Below, one piece after another: positions 20,152 through 30,154 of a stretch of 64,000 nucleotides of DNA (position 1 is its first letter; each line of letters begins with the position of its first letter). Origin of the DNA: Phyllobacterium zundukense. Lineage in GTDB: Bacteria; Pseudomonadota; Alphaproteobacteria; Rhizobiales; Rhizobiaceae. The notes beneath the pieces are model-generated. The model had not been told where the DNA came from. It ran no database searches and saw only the letters and a program-made list of their open reading frames with translations. A program made the translations under genes and the position numbers. The stretch covers positions 434,001-498,000 of the forward strand of contig NZ_CP017943.1 of assembly GCF_002764115.1 (NCBI RefSeq), read 5' to 3'.

Positions 20152-20598
20152 TCAGACGCGAGAAACAAGAGCGGGTATCGCCAACGGCTGATTCGACTCA
20201 TCAAAAATGGAGAAGTTATATCCGTTCTCACCAAGGCTAACGGAGTAACTTAGACGGTCACACACGCGGTTGTCTTTGTCGAAAGTAACGACCCGTGGCT
20301 TCAAAGACGTAATCCTTTGCTCGTCTAAATAAACCGAATTGCAGACGATGATTGGGTCGCCAGGCTGGCAAGTCCGCGCCGCAGCACCATTGAGAATGCA
20401 GCATCTGGAGTGGCGCTCACCGAATATGACATAGGTTGAAATGCGGTCGCCGGAATTCTTGTTCCATATTTCGACAAATTCCATGGGGAGAATGCCTGCT
20501 TCCTCGCAGTGAGCAGGATCAAGGGTAATCGAACCGTGGTAATTGAGGTTCGCCTCTGTGACGTGTATCCCATGAAGCTTGCCGGCGACGCATTGTTT
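20152..20598 (-). pseudogene. panD: PanD-like aspartate 1-decarboxylase with no usable start codon
   Basis: The minus-strand frame encodes a nearly complete PanD-like protein. From the 5' side it reads [20 protein letters not shown], then GSITLDP (the Gly-Ser self-cleavage site that yields the pyruvoyl group), [13 protein letters not shown] and [15 protein letters not shown], then a C-terminal extension of about 50 residues beyond classical PanD. The frame is open only from 20598, where a TAA precedes it, and no ATG, GTG or TTG occurs before the Met at 20484. A start there would remove the cleavage site. A ribosome binding site-like AAAGGA lies at about 20605-20610, so the start codon seems to have been lost. 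It follows bioZ. Family members are found beside biotin genes in rhizobia, which may supply beta-alanine or act otherwise. Confidence 0.7.
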
Positions 20599-20683
20599 TT
20601 AATGTCCTTTCGTTTTAGATGCACCGCTATCACCATACATCCGGGGCGGCTCGGTTTAATCGGATAAGACCCGCATATCTTCG

Positions 20684-21673
20684 CTAGATGCCCCAGACGA
20701 CCGCGCCGCCTGTCAGGCCGGCACCGGCTGCCGTCAACAGCAGCTTTTCTCCCGAGACAAATGGTTTTGCCTGGTGAGCGAGCGACAGCGAGAGCGGAAT
20801 GGTTGCGGCCGAGGAGTTGCCGTATTCAGCGATCGTGCGAACGATCCTTTCAGGCTCAATCCCGATATTCTCGCCAACGACGTCGAAGATACGGGCATTG
20901 GCCTGATGCGGGACGAACCTCGAGACCTCCGCAGCCTGAAGCCCTGCGCTCGCCAGCGCCCGCCTGGCGCAAAGGGTCATCATTTGCACGGCTTGCGCAA
21001 AGATTTCCCTGCCATCGCGCATGGTCATCAAGCATTCCTCGGCGGCCATGCCGGGACCAAAAGGCTGCTTCGACCCCCCCGCTGGAATCGAAATCAGGTC
21101 ATAGCGACTGCCATCAGATGCCAGTTCTAAACCGAGAACGCCCCTTTCTTCATCCCCTGATGGGACCAGAACCACAGCGCCCGCAGCGTCGGCAAAGAGC
21201 ACGGCGCTGGCGCGTTCTGCCGGATTGATGCGGCGGCTCAAAATATTGGCCGCGACCACGAGCACAGGCTTGCCTTGCGTTTTAACAAAGCCGTCGGCCA
21301 ATGTCAGCGCATAGATAAACCCCGAGCAGGCGCCGGCAAGATCGATCGCACCGGAATTCGCCAAGCCAAGATGATGGGCTAGCAACGGAGCGGAAGGCGG
21401 CAGCAGATGGTCTGGGGTCGATGTCGCCAGGATCGTCAACGCGATGTCGCCAGGGTTCACGTTGGCATCGTAGAGCGCAACGCACCCTGCCCTTGCTGCA
21501 ATTTCAACGAGTAACTCCCCGTCTACCGCCCAGCGCCGCGCGCGGATGCCGGTCCGGCGCTCGATCCAGCCGGGTTCGAGACCGAGCTGGTTTTCGATCT
21601 GCGCATTTTCAACACGGCGCGCTGGCACGTAATGGCCAAATCCGGCAATACGGCTTGCCTTGACCGGACTCAT
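20684..21673 (-). CDS. bioZ: BioZ, KAS III-like enzyme for pimeloyl precursor synthesis
   Basis: A 329-residue beta-ketoacyl-ACP synthase III homologue. The catalytic triad is visible: Cys116 in [13 protein letters not shown], His in [12 protein letters not shown] and Asn in [13 protein letters not shown]. In Agrobacterium and Brucella, BioZ condenses glutaryl-CoA or glutaryl-ACP with malonyl-ACP to start the pimeloyl chain, taking the place of BioC/BioH. The position at the end of bioBFDA distinguishes it from housekeeping FabH. Its start overlaps the bioA stop (ATGA). The frame is intact. Confidence 0.92.
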   Translation of the reverse strand: MSPVKASRIAGFGHYVPARRVENAQIENQLGLEPGWIERRTGIRARRWAVDGELLVEIAARAGCVALYDANVNPGDIALTILATSTPDHLLPPSAPLLAHHLGLANSGAIDLAGACSGFIYALTLADGFVKTQGKPVLVVAANILSRRINPAERASAVLFADAAGAVVLVPSGDEERGVLGLELASDGSRYDLISIPAGGSKQPFGPGMAAEECLMTMRDGREIFAQAVQMMTLCARRALASAGLQAAEVSRFVPHQANARIFDVVGENIGIEPERIVRTIAEYGNSSAATIPLSLSLAHQAKPFVSGEKLLLTAAGAGLTGGAVVWGI

Positions 21674-22872
21674 CGGCCACCGCCTTGGACAATCATGTCC
21701 GCTGCCTCATCAATGGCATCGTAGGTCCGGTCGAGATCGGCGCCCGTCACGCAATAGGGCGTCATCAGGTAGATCACATTGCCGAGCGGCCTGATCAGGA
21801 GATTTCTTGCCTTGAAGAATGCCCGGAGCTTCGGCCCAGCCTCCGATAGGTAACCGGTCGCCGGGACATTGACGTCAAGCGCAACGATCGTCCCGGCCTG
21901 ACGCACGTTACCGAAACGGGCGTCCGCCTTGAACCGCTCCAGCCTTGCGCCATGCATGGCGACGAGCGACTGGATAAGTGCCGTGACCAGCTCCGTCTTC
22001 CAGACCTCGAGGTTGGCCAGCGCTGCGGCACAGACGATCGGATTGGCAGTGTAGGAACTCGAATGGAAGAAGGTCCGGCTTCGATCGGTGGAGAGGTGTG
22101 CGTCGAATATTTCCGCCGAACACAAGGTCGCCGCCAGCGGCAGGGACCCGCCGGTCAAGCCTTTGGACGTGCACAGGATATCCGGTGCGATGTTCGCCTG
22201 TTCGCAGGCAAAGAGAGTGCCCGTGCGGCCCCACCCGGTCATCACTTCGTCGGCGATCATCAGGCTGCGATGCCGTGTCGCGATCGCCTTCAGTTCAGCC
22301 AGAAGCGATGCCGGGTACATAAGCATGCCTCCTGCTCCGAGAACCAGCGGTTCAATCAGCAGCGCTGCAACCTGTCCGCCGCGGCAGAATGCCTCGAAGG
22401 CGTCGAGCGTGTCCTGTTCTCGTCCGGGCATTGGAAACGGCAGTCTATCCACATCGAAAAGCATGGGTTCATAGGCCATATTGAACACGCCCCGTTCGCC
22501 CGCCGACATCGTCCCGATCGTGTCGCCATAGTAGCCATACTCCATGACGACAATGCGGGAGCGCGGCGTGCCCGAATTGTGGAAGAAGCCGAGGGCCATC
22601 TTCAGCGCCACCTCGACGCAGGTCGAGCCGCTGTCGGAATAGAACACGTGGTCGAGACCGGCAGGGGCAATGGCGACCAGTCCTCTCGCCAGTTCCTCCG
22701 CCGGCTCGTGGGTATATTCGGCAAAGATGATCTGGTCATAGGTCTCGCTGGCACGTCGGATCGCGTGACCTTGCTCATCCAAGAGATAGGCGCCGTCAGT
22801 CCGCACAATGCGCTTCATTGCCGGCTCGAGTGCATGCTGGGTAAATGGATGCCAGACAGCGGAGCAGGTCAC
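21670..22872 (-). CDS. bioA: Adenosylmethionine-8-amino-7-oxononanoate aminotransferase with internal deletion
   Basis: A PLP enzyme that converts KAPA to DAPA. Family features present are [43 protein letters not shown] and the PLP lysine in [21 protein letters not shown] 22872 overlaps the bioD stop (GTGA) and has AAAGGG upstream; a longer start inside bioD is less likely. Odd: after LLDEQGH the sequence jumps to [20 protein letters not shown]. The conserved block with the SSWW and THGHRHP-type residues, which form part of the substrate pocket, is missing. About 20 residues are lost in frame. The protein is therefore full-frame but probably impaired. Confidence 0.85.
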   Translation of the reverse strand: MTCSAVWHPFTQHALEPAMKRIVRTDGAYLLDEQGHAIRRASETYDQIIFAEYTHEPAEELARGLVAIAPAGLDHVFYSDSGSTCVEVALKMALGFFHNSGTPRSRIVVMEYGYYGDTIGTMSAGERGVFNMAYEPMLFDVDRLPFPMPGREQDTLDAFEAFCRGGQVAALLIEPLVLGAGGMLMYPASLLAELKAIATRHRSLMIADEVMTGWGRTGTLFACEQANIAPDILCTSKGLTGGSLPLAATLCSAEIFDAHLSTDRSRTFFHSSSYTANPIVCAAALANLEVWKTELVTALIQSLVAMHGARLERFKADARFGNVRQAGTIVALDVNVPATGYLSEAGPKLRAFFKARNLLIRPLGNVIYLMTPYCVTGADLDRTYDAIDEAADMIVQGGGR

Positions 22873-23507
22873 AGGAGCCCTTTCTGAAAACAGGAAATGT
22901 CGAAATGAACTTGAAACGCCTGGCGCAATGCGCAAGGCGTCAGGGGATCAAGCAGCGGTAACCGTCCAAGACAGTTTACGTTGCCGAGTTGGGGGATGAT
23001 CTCCAGCGTATCGGTCTGTTCGTTGCCGATGAACGCAACGCCGAAAACCGAAATGGAACGGCGGCGCAGAGCTTCAAGTGATAGCAGCGTGTGGTTGATC
23101 GTTCCAAGCTCGGTGCGGGCGCAAAGGATCACCGGAATCTGCCAGCGGGCAAAGACATCGGCGAACACTTCGCTTTGCGTCAAGGGGACCAGCACGCCGC
23201 CCGCCCCTTCGATGACAAGCGGAGACTCCATCGACGGAGGTGACAGTGCTTCCGGGTCAATCCGAACCTGGGCAATCCTGGCAGCCACATGCGGCGAAGC
23301 CGGCGTCTTTAGCCGCCATGCCTCAGGGACGATACGTTCGGGCGGTATCCGTCCGAGACGCTGGACTGTTTGGCTATCCGTTTCTCCTGAAAGGCCCGAT
23401 TGGACGGGCTTCCAGTAAGCAGCACCAAGCGCATCGGCCAATGCTGCCGAAAATACCGTCTTGCCGATATTGGTGTCCGTCCCTGTGACAACAAAACGGA
23501 GTGTCAT
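22869..23507 (-). CDS. bioD: Dethiobiotin synthetase
   Basis: A 212-residue BioD, which closes the ureido ring of dethiobiotin using CO2 and ATP. The N-terminal P-loop is [20 protein letters not shown], the segment [15 protein letters not shown] binds substrate, and [12 protein letters not shown] is the conserved second motif. It overlaps bioF upstream and bioA downstream by four bases each, the tight packing of a translationally coupled operon. The frame is intact. Confidence 0.93.
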   Translation of the reverse strand: MTLRFVVTGTDTNIGKTVFSAALADALGAAYWKPVQSGLSGETDSQTVQRLGRIPPERIVPEAWRLKTPASPHVAARIAQVRIDPEALSPPSMESPLVIEGAGGVLVPLTQSEVFADVFARWQIPVILCARTELGTINHTLLSLEALRRRSISVFGVAFIGNEQTDTLEIIPQLGNVNCLGRLPLLDPLTPCALRQAFQVHFDISCFQKGLL

Positions 23508-24649
23508 GCTGCCTCCTCGATAAACTCGGTCGCCAAGGCGTCAAACATGCGGACAATTGCAGCCCGGTCGACGTTGAGTGTGACGGCAATCCGCAAGCGG
23601 GCTGTCCCTTCAGGCACCGTCGGCGGGCGGATCGCACGAATATCGAAGCCCTCGGCGCGCATACGTGCGGCGATACGCATTGCGCGGCTGTTGTCGCCGA
23701 TCATCACCTGCAGTATCTGCGATCCGCTGCCTTCGAGCCCAAGCACCGCCGTCAGTTGCGCATTGGCAAAGGTTCGAAGGTGCGCGAACTCCGTGCGGCG
23801 CTCCGGTTCGTCCACCAATATTTTCAGGGCCTCCCGAACAGCCGCCGCCGTCAACGGCGAAGGTGCCGTGGAGTAGATGAAGGCGCGTGCGCGGTTTATG
23901 AGGTAATCGCAAACGACGCTGTTCGCGCCGACAAGCGCCCCCGCAACGCCCAATGCCTTCCCGCATGTGTGGAGCAGGATGACATTGTCCCGGCCCTCCA
24001 TCCCGGCAGCAAGACCACGGCCGTTTGAGCCGAAAACGCCGGTCGCATGCGCTTCGTCAATGACCAGAAAGCCGTCGTGCCTGTCTGCCAGCTTCAGAAG
24101 CTCGGCCAGCGGGGCGCGGTCCCCGTCCATCGAATAAAGGCTCTCGGCCGCAATCCATGGATGTCCCATGCCACCCGCGGTGCGCCACTGACGGATTGCA
24201 TCGTCGAAACGCGCAACGTCGTTGTGGCGGACGGGAAAAGCCTCTGCCCGGCTGGCTGCGATACCCTCATGCGCGCTGGCATGGATAAGAGCGTCATGGA
24301 CAATAAGATCGCCACGTTGCGGCAGAGTCGAGAACAGCGCGGTATTCGCGGCATAACCACTGGAGAAATAGAGCGCCCTCTCCGTCCCGAAGAAGGCGGC
24401 AGCCTCAGCTTCGAGCGCCTGATGTTTCGGATGATTGCCCCGCAGCAGACGGGACCCGCCGGAGGCAACGGCAACACCGCGCTCGAGGGCCTCGGAAATG
24501 GCGGAGCGGATGCGCGGTGAGTTGGCGAGACCAAGATAGTCGTTCGACGTAAAATCGATGCCATCCTGCGCTACCAGCTCGCGCCTCCGTCCCTTCCGCT
24601 CCAGCCCGTTCAGCGTCGTGGCGTAGCGGGCAAGACGCTCGCGCATCAT
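23504..24649 (-). CDS. bioF: 8-amino-7-oxononanoate synthase
   Basis: A 381-residue PLP-dependent alpha-oxoamine synthase that condenses pimeloyl-ACP or pimeloyl-CoA with alanine. Visible motifs are [31 protein letters not shown] residues 60-76, [14 protein letters not shown] and the PLP lysine in [13 protein letters not shown] (Lys231). Length is normal. Its start overlaps the end of bioB (ATGA). Intact, unlike bioB and bioA. Confidence 0.93.
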   Translation of the reverse strand: MMRERLARYATTLNGLERKGRRRELVAQDGIDFTSNDYLGLANSPRIRSAISEALERGVAVASGGSRLLRGNHPKHQALEAEAAAFFGTERALYFSSGYAANTALFSTLPQRGDLIVHDALIHASAHEGIAASRAEAFPVRHNDVARFDDAIRQWRTAGGMGHPWIAAESLYSMDGDRAPLAELLKLADRHDGFLVIDEAHATGVFGSNGRGLAAGMEGRDNVILLHTCGKALGVAGALVGANSVVCDYLINRARAFIYSTAPSPLTAAAVREALKILVDEPERRTEFAHLRTFANAQLTAVLGLEGSGSQILQVMIGDNSRAMRIAARMRAEGFDIRAIRPPTVPEGTARLRIAVTLNVDRAAIVRMFDALATEFIEEAA

Positions 24650-25640
24650 TCAGCTGCATCCAGCGCCGTCGGCTTCAGACCGAGACGGCGAAACAGCCCG
24701 GCATCATGATCTTCGCCGGGATTGTCGGCGGTCAAAAGCGTATCGCCGACAAAGATGGAATTTGCGCCGGCAAAGAAACACAGCGCCTGCATCTCGTCGC
24801 TCATGTCCGTGCGTCCGGCCGAGAGGCGGACATGCGTTTGCGGCATGAGGATGCGGGCAAGCGCTATGGCGCGGACAAATTGAATGGGATCAGTGGGAGC
24901 GGCGTCCCCAAGTTTCGATCCAGGGCTCGGTATCAGCATGTTGATCGGTACGCTTTCCGGCGGAACCGGAAGATTGGCGAGCGTCACCAGCATGGCGACA
25001 TGGTCATCACTCGTCTCGCCCATGCCGAGGATGCCGCCGGCGCAGACCTTGATCCCCGCCTCGCGCACATTCGCCAGCGTCTCCAGGCGATCTGCGGGCG
25101 GGTGGTGATGATTTCCCGGTAGAAGCGTTCCGAGGTGTCGATGTTATGGTTGTAGTAATCGAGGCCGGCGTCGGCGAGCCTGCCCGCCTGATCAGGCGAG
25201 AGCATGCCGAGCGTCATGCAGGTCTCCATGCCAAGCGAGCGGACGCCCTCGACCATGGCGACGATCATGTCCATGTCGCGGTCTTTGGGGCTGCGCCAGG
25301 CCGCGCCCATGCAGTAGCGTGTTGCCCCGCCCTCCTTCCCTTTGCGGGCCTCGGCAAGCACTCGCTCGACTTCCATGAGTTTGGACGCCTTGAGACCGGT
25401 GGGATAATGCGCCGACTGGCTGCAATAGCCGCAATCTTCCGGACATCCCCCCGTCTTGATCGACAGAAGCCGGCTCATCTGTACGGCGTTTGGGTCGAAT
25501 TGCGCCCTGTGGATGGTGTTCGCCCGAAACAGCAAATCATTGAACGGCAAATTATAGATTGGTTTGGCCTCTGAAAAACGCCATCCTAGAGCGGCTGAGG
25601 CAGTTGGATCGATGGATTGCAACTGGGGCGCCTCCGGCAT
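24646..25640 (-). pseudogene. bioB: Biotin synthase, split by a frameshift
   Basis: The radical-SAM enzyme that inserts sulfur into dethiobiotin. The first frame (25640 down to about 25080) holds the cluster motif [17 protein letters not shown] (Cys66, Cys70, Cys73), [12 protein letters not shown] and the [16 protein letters not shown] motif. After EIITTRP the expected continuation [19 protein letters not shown] is in another frame, which then runs intact to 24646 with RLSAGRTDM and [11 protein letters not shown]. Compared with the family, about four bases are missing near 25090-25100. As sequenced, the protein ends in junk after about 185 residues and cannot be active. It is the first gene of the operon, behind the BioR boxes. 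Confidence 0.88.
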
Positions 25641-25677
25641 GCGGGAATTCTGCGACTCATAGGATGGGTAAGAGAAA

Positions 25678-25687
25678 TTATAGATAG
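25678..25687. promoter_or_regulatory. BioR operator, first copy upstream of bioB
   Basis: The sequence TTATAGATAG matches the known alphaproteobacterial BioR box TTATMKATAA at nine of ten positions. It lies about 40 bases upstream of the bioB start and 9 bases from a perfect second copy, so a repressor bound here would block the operon promoter. Confidence 0.75.
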
Positions 25688-25696
25688 AATCGATAC

Positions 25697-25706
25697 TTAT
25701 CTATAA
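25697..25706. promoter_or_regulatory. BioR operator, second copy, perfect match
   Basis: TTATCTATAA is a full match to the BioR consensus TTATMKATAA. It is one of two boxes in the bioR-bioB gap; a third lies at the bioR start. Two boxes suggest cooperative repression of bioBFDAZ when biotin is plentiful. Confidence 0.85.
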
Positions 25707-25805
25707 CTCTAGCCAGCACGAACAAAAACGCAACCGAATAAGACGGCCTTCGAAATAGAGCGGCTTTTGTAAGCAGCACAGTAGCAGGCTTTAAGGGTGG
25801 GCATG

Positions 25806-26473
25806 CTAGCCGACGATCGCGAAAGCGTCTCGCGTCGAACCCGTCGCGCTTTTGATGGGCTTTTGCCCGATCCATTGAACGTGCCGCTCAAGCACGGCAA
25901 CCGCGTTGTCGATGTTGCCCTGGCGCAGAAATCCAAGGATAGCGCGGTGATCGTGATCGGTCCGCACTTCCCAATCGGAGCGCCAGGCGGCAAACAAAAA
26001 TCGCGCGCTCACCGAATGAAGGTCATCGATGGCGGCGAGAAGGCGTGGCATGCCGCACGGCACGAGGATCAGCCGGTGAAACCGCCGGTTTGCCTCCTCC
26101 CAGGAGCGCACATCCCGCGAATTGTCCCGGCAACGGTTGCCTCTTCAGCTTGCTCCAGAATTGAGGATGTCAAATGTTGGGCAGCCTGCCGCAGCGCAAG
26201 ACCCTCGAGCTCGGCGCGCATCAGCGCTACTTCCCACACCTCCTTGAGATCGAAGGAAGCAACGCGTACACCCCTGCGGGGTTCGCTGACCGCAAGCCCC
26301 TGCGCCTCCAGCTTGCGGAACGCCGCCCGTACCGGCACATGGCTCGCACCGAATTCCTCCGCGATGTGATCCTGCCGCAGTTTCGTACCCGGCTCCAGCT
26401 GGCCGGTTACGATCCTGTCAGCAAGAATACGGCTGATGCGGTTGGCGATTGTGTCTGCATTCGTTGCGGTCAT
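25806..26473 (-). pseudogene. bioR: BioR-type GntR repressor, frameshifted
   Basis: A GntR/FadR-type regulator of about 222 residues in two frames. The first frame (ATG 26473) encodes the winged helix (PGTKLRQDHIAEEFGASHVP, then VRAAFRKLEAQGLAVSEPRR) and the start of the FCD ligand domain, up to EEATVAG. The rest (SWEEANRRFHRLILVPCGMP onward) is in a second frame down to 25806. One G appears to be missing in a run near 26128, so sequencing error must be considered. Its place upstream of bioB and the BioR boxes on both sides identify it as the biotin repressor BioR. As read, DNA binding may survive but the FCD domain is lost. Confidence 0.85.
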
Positions 26474-26476
26474 GTT

Positions 26477-26486
26477 TTATAGATAT
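26477..26486. promoter_or_regulatory. BioR operator at the bioR start (autoregulation)
   Basis: TTATAGATAT fits the BioR box TTATMKATAA except at the final position. It sits three bases upstream of the bioR ATG, where bound repressor would block its own expression. This agrees with the autoregulation described for BioR in related bacteria. Confidence 0.65.
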
Positions 26487-26826
26487 TTTGCTTCACCGAG
26501 CTTGTCGAGCCCGCGCGAATCTTTTCCGCAGATAAAGCCGTTGTACAGCTCCCCCGAACCTTATCACGATTGCTAACGGCCGTGGGGAGCTCGTTATCTC
26601 GTCGAATTGCTCCTGGGATGCCGTCGCTGCCAGATAAGGGGTGCCCAAATCGCCGAAATTCTTGACCCACAACTGGCATGCGACACTACCTGTCGGCCCG
26701 ATCCTCCGGAACTTTTATCGGCCGCGTTGCAGAACAGCCGTGCCGTGCTCGATCCTCGCTAACATTTGCCGGCTCCTCACCGCTCCCCGAGGGACGAAGT
26801 AGATCCCTTCCTCACCGGCGACGCTG
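26487..26826. other. Gap between bioR and trbI without a supported gene
   Basis: About 340 bases with only short chance frames. The minus-strand reading SVAGEEGIYFVPRGAVRSRQ between about 26715 and 26825 is open but matches nothing I recognise and has no start site of its own. The end of the trb operon transcript should lie here, but I do not see a strong hairpin with a T run. Confidence 0.35.
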
Positions 26827-28137
26827 TCAACTTTTGTAGTCTCCCGGGAAAACGATGTCCTGATCGACGAGCACATTGAACTTGTAGCCGGGGCGGATCT
26901 CGAGCGTCGGCTGCACGTCCATGTTTCTCTGAATGGTTCGATCGGCCACACGCCCGAATGTCTCGGCGAAATTCCGTCTTGCGGCATCCGAGGCCGTGTC
27001 TTGTGTCGCGAGTGTGGAACTCTGCGGGATCGCCATGTCCATGCCAGTGCCGATCATCGCGATCAGGATAGCCGAACCGAAGGTCTGAAGCCACTTGCGG
27101 TCGACCTTGTCGCGGAAGCCGCTGTAGCCTTGAGCGTCGGTGCCGGCCATACCGCCGATCTGGAGGGTAGAGCCGTTCGGAAAGATGATGTCCGTCCAGA
27201 CGACGAGCACGCGGCTCTGGCCGAACGACACCTTGCTGTCGTAGCGCCCGAACAGTTTCGCACCCTGCGGGATTAGCAGCCGGTGGCCGGTGGCGCTGTC
27301 ATAGACGTTCTGGCTGATCTGGGCGGTGATGCGGCCGGGAAGGTCCGAGTTAATGCCGGTGATCAACGTCGCAGGAATGACCGAGCCACGCTTCAGCTCA
27401 TAGAGCGATTGCTGCGGCACGACACGGTTCGGCAGGTATCCAAGCTCCCTGAGATCGGTGTTGAAGAAATCCTCCTTGGACCGCTGCCCGTTCTGGTCGA
27501 CGTCCTGGCCGCCGAGGCCGTTTTTCAGGGCAGCGGCATAAAGGTCGGGCGTGGTTTGGTTCACCGTCGAGGATGCGGTGGTCTTGTCGGCCGACGCTTG
27601 GTTGTCTGTCTTGTCGGTGCGTGCCTCCAGCTTGCTGCGGTCGATGGCAAGGGGCGCGTCATAGGCCGCGTCATTGGCCTGCAGCCGTGCCATCCTCTGG
27701 CGTTGCCGCTCGCGCAGATATTGCTCCTGCTGCTCGCGCTTCAGCCGCGCCCGCCAAACCGCCTCGGACTCCAGTTCCTGGTTCTTGTCCGGTTCCACCC
27801 GTACCGGCTGCTCCGCGAACGGATTGGTCTTCTTATCCTCCTTTGTCTCCACAGGCGTCGGCTGGAAGGTGACCTTCTGCTCTGTGTCGCCGATGATGCC
27901 GTCCGTGACACCGCGCTTCATCTGATCGGCAAAGGTCGAGGCAGGCGTTCCCGTACTCGTGTCCAGTCCCGCATCTTTACCGAAGAACAGCCCGCGCGAG
28001 GTCAGGCCGTATATGATCACCGCGAGGAAGGTGATCACCAGCACGATCACTATTATGATCGGCAGGCGGTTGATCCGGCGCATGCCGGCCTGTGCGTCCT
28101 CGGTCGCAGCAGCGCCTAGTTTAAGCGATTGTACCAT
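26827..28137 (-). CDS. trbI: Conjugal transfer protein TrbI (VirB10-like)
   Basis: A 436-residue VirB10 homologue that spans the envelope and links inner-membrane energy to the outer-membrane core. It has a short cytoplasmic part (MVQSLKLGAAATEDAQAGMR), one membrane segment (LPIIIVIVLVITFLAVIIYG), a long charged Gln- and Glu-rich periplasmic linker and the C-terminal core domain with GSVIPATLITGINSDLPGRI and LLIPQGAKLFGRYDSKVSFG. Last gene of the trb operon, 12 bases after trbH. Confidence 0.95.
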   Translation of the reverse strand: MVQSLKLGAAATEDAQAGMRRINRLPIIIVIVLVITFLAVIIYGLTSRGLFFGKDAGLDTSTGTPASTFADQMKRGVTDGIIGDTEQKVTFQPTPVETKEDKKTNPFAEQPVRVEPDKNQELESEAVWRARLKREQQEQYLRERQRQRMARLQANDAAYDAPLAIDRSKLEARTDKTDNQASADKTTASSTVNQTTPDLYAAALKNGLGGQDVDQNGQRSKEDFFNTDLRELGYLPNRVVPQQSLYELKRGSVIPATLITGINSDLPGRITAQISQNVYDSATGHRLLIPQGAKLFGRYDSKVSFGQSRVLVVWTDIIFPNGSTLQIGGMAGTDAQGYSGFRDKVDRKWLQTFGSAILIAMIGTGMDMAIPQSSTLATQDTASDAARRNFAETFGRVADRTIQRNMDVQPTLEIRPGYKFNVLVDQDIVFPGDYKS

Positions 28138-28149
28138 CGTCTCCCCCCC

Positions 28150-28614
28150 TCAGCCGCGCTTAAGAACCGAGAGCGCGCTTGCCGGTGTCGCGCCACTGGC
28201 GGTCACCGTATAGGCACGTCCGAGCTCGACTTTGCTGGTCGACAGACGCGTCAGGACCTGACCCTCAAATGCCACGACGACGTAAGCGAGCGGGATCACG
28301 GTCTTGCCCGCATCGGTTTTCTGGTCCGTTACAACGGCATAGCCCCAGCCCTTGAGCGCCGCCTCGAGCGCCTGCCCAAACGGAGAGTCGTCGGGTTTGA
28401 GGGCAATCGCCACCTTGCCGGACCCGACCTGCTCTGCGAGACGGCTCACCATATCGCCGGCGATAGCGCTTGCCGCCGGACCGGAGACGTCCGGCGGCGC
28501 GTCGCTGGCGACCAGGCCGTCTGTTCCGATTGTCTGGCATCCGGAAAGAAAGAGGACGATGAGGCCGGCGATGGCAAGGCGGCGGATCGGGCGAACAGCA
28601 AAAGCTCTCATCAC
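28150..28614 (-). CDS. trbH: Conjugal transfer lipoprotein TrbH
   Basis: A 154-residue small lipoprotein. The N-terminus [20 protein letters not shown] carries a lipobox with Cys26 as the expected lipid attachment site. TrbH is a conserved part of the Ti-type mating bridge between TrbG and TrbI, probably stabilising the outer-membrane complex. Its start overlaps the trbG stop by four bases. Confidence 0.9.
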   Translation of the reverse strand: MMRAFAVRPIRRLAIAGLIVLFLSGCQTIGTDGLVASDAPPDVSGPAASAIAGDMVSRLAEQVGSGKVAIALKPDDSPFGQALEAALKGWGYAVVTDQKTDAGKTVIPLAYVVVAFEGQVLTRLSTSKVELGRAYTVTASGATPASALSVLKRG

Positions 28615-29456
28615 CGCCCTCCCCGCTTGATCGTCACCTTCTCCTGTTTCCAGCCGACGCCTGACACCAGAACGGCCTTTTCGACATTGTAGTCGACGAT
28701 CATCATGTCGTTCTTCATCCGGTAGTTGAGGATCCGGTTCTGGCCACCGGAAACGACAAACAGCACCGGGGCGTCCTGGCCGGAAATCCGACGCGGAAAC
28801 TGGATGTAGGTCTTCTCACCATCGCTATAGACCCGCGTCGGCCGCCAGCCGGCCCGGCCGGAAACGGAGTAGGAAAAGCTCAGCCGTTCGGCCGGCACAT
28901 CAGCGCCAGGGATCGTGCTGGCTTCCAGCCGGGCATTGATGTCGGCGAGCTTGGCCGACACGTCTTCCGGATACTCGAACCCGACCCGCGCCATATACTG
29001 GGTTGGATGGGATTTCAGCTGGATATGATAGGTTCGCCGCGACGTCGTCACCACCATTGAGGTGACGAGACCAGGCTCGGACGGCTTGACGATCAGATGG
29101 ATTGCCTGCCCGCCGGCCGCCCCCGAAGTGGCGGGCTCGACCTTCCAGCGCACGGTGTCGCCAACCAGCACGTCGCGCACCACCTCGCCGGGCTGGAGCT
29201 CGATATCGCAGACCTGCAGGGGCGAGCAGACGACGGACGGCTGCACCTCGCCGAACAGGAAGATGACCTTGCCGTCGTCACCCCTGGTCACCAGGCCATG
29301 GCTAGCGCGCCACTTGCCCGAAATATCTATCCCCTTCTCTTCGTTAGCAGATACATCGCCCGCAAGCGCGTCCGATGTCAGAGCTGTTCCGGTTATCAGC
29401 CCACTTGCCAGGGCGAGGACCAGCCCGGCGCGGCGCGTATGTGTTTTCATGTTCAT
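28611..29456 (-). CDS. trbG: Conjugal transfer protein TrbG (VirB9-like)
   Basis: A 281-residue VirB9 homologue that forms the periplasmic and outer-membrane ring of the secretion channel. The signal peptide is [20 protein letters not shown] with cleavage near ALAGD. The mature part has VICSP-like contacts ([20 protein letters not shown]) and the C-terminal [20 protein letters not shown] conserved in CagX/VirB9 proteins. I place the start at ATG 29456; ATG 29468 and 29450 are alternatives. A long frame extending to 30086 overlaps trbF and is not the gene. Confidence 0.92.
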   Translation of the reverse strand: MNMKTHTRRAGLVLALASGLITGTALTSDALAGDVSANEEKGIDISGKWRASHGLVTRGDDGKVIFLFGEVQPSVVCSPLQVCDIELQPGEVVRDVLVGDTVRWKVEPATSGAAGGQAIHLIVKPSEPGLVTSMVVTTSRRTYHIQLKSHPTQYMARVGFEYPEDVSAKLADINARLEASTIPGADVPAERLSFSYSVSGRAGWRPTRVYSDGEKTYIQFPRRISGQDAPVLFVVSGGQNRILNYRMKNDMMIVDYNVEKAVLVSGVGWKQEKVTIKRGGR

Positions 29457-29473
29457 GTGCGTGGCCATGCCTT

Positions 29474-30136
29474 TCAAAGCTGTGCGGTCCAGTCGAAGTC
29501 GCGGAGGTAAAGCCCGATCGGGTTGAGGCGGATCACGCCCTCGTCCTGCGGCGGCGTCAGTGTCACCGTGGCAATGCCGCGGAACCGGCGGACAGCGGTC
29601 TCCTTGCCCTTGCGGTCCCGCTCGAACTCGGTCCAGTCGATCTGGTAGGACTGGTTGGACAGTGCGACGATGTTGTTGACCTCGATGGCGACAGTGGCAT
29701 TCTTCGCCTTCTCGAATGGCGAACTCGACCGGAACCACGCATTGACCTTTTCGGTCGCGGGATCGGTGGTTCTGAGCAGCGCGTAGGTGCGGTCGATATA
29801 TTGTTTCTGCACCACGGCATCCGGCGTCACCGAGCGGAAGTTTGAGACGAAGCCGCCAAGCGTGGCGCGCACCACGCGGGCGTCGGCATATTCGATCTGT
29901 TGCGGGAAGCCGGCCATCACGGCTGTCCCGAGCTTGTCGACCTCGACGACGTAAGGGACAAGCTTGACCTCGGTGCTCTGGTAGAGCGCATAGGAAAAGC
30001 CGACCACCGCCATGACCATGCCGGTGATACCGACCACCCGCCAGGCGGAGGCTGCCTTCACATAGGAGCCGTATCGCTCGTTCCACTCCTGCCGGGCGGC
30101 AAGATAGGGGTTATCCGGGGCGCGGTTCGCTACCAT
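29474..30136 (-). CDS. trbF: Conjugal transfer protein TrbF (VirB8-like)
   Basis: A 220-residue VirB8-family assembly factor: short cytoplasmic N-terminus ([20 protein letters not shown]), one membrane segment ([20 protein letters not shown]) and a periplasmic NTF2-like domain ending with [20 protein letters not shown]. It nucleates assembly of the mating channel at the inner membrane. It lies 18 bases after trbL in the operon. Confidence 0.95.
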   Translation of the reverse strand: MVANRAPDNPYLAARQEWNERYGSYVKAASAWRVVGITGMVMAVVGFSYALYQSTEVKLVPYVVEVDKLGTAVMAGFPQQIEYADARVVRATLGGFVSNFRSVTPDAVVQKQYIDRTYALLRTTDPATEKVNAWFRSSSPFEKAKNATVAIEVNNIVALSNQSYQIDWTEFERDRKGKETAVRRFRGIATVTLTPPQDEGVIRLNPIGLYLRDFDWTAQL

Positions 30137-30154
30137 CGTTTCCGTCCTCTCTGA

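Noticed and set aside
20684..21673. Housekeeping FabH
   Set aside because: The gene is the last of bioBFDAZ with overlapping starts and stops, which identifies BioZ.
28611..30086. A 491-codon minus-strand frame covering trbG and trbF
   Set aside because: Only the last 281 codons are TrbG, with a signal peptide start near 29456; the upstream part is the shadow of trbF, which is the real gene there.
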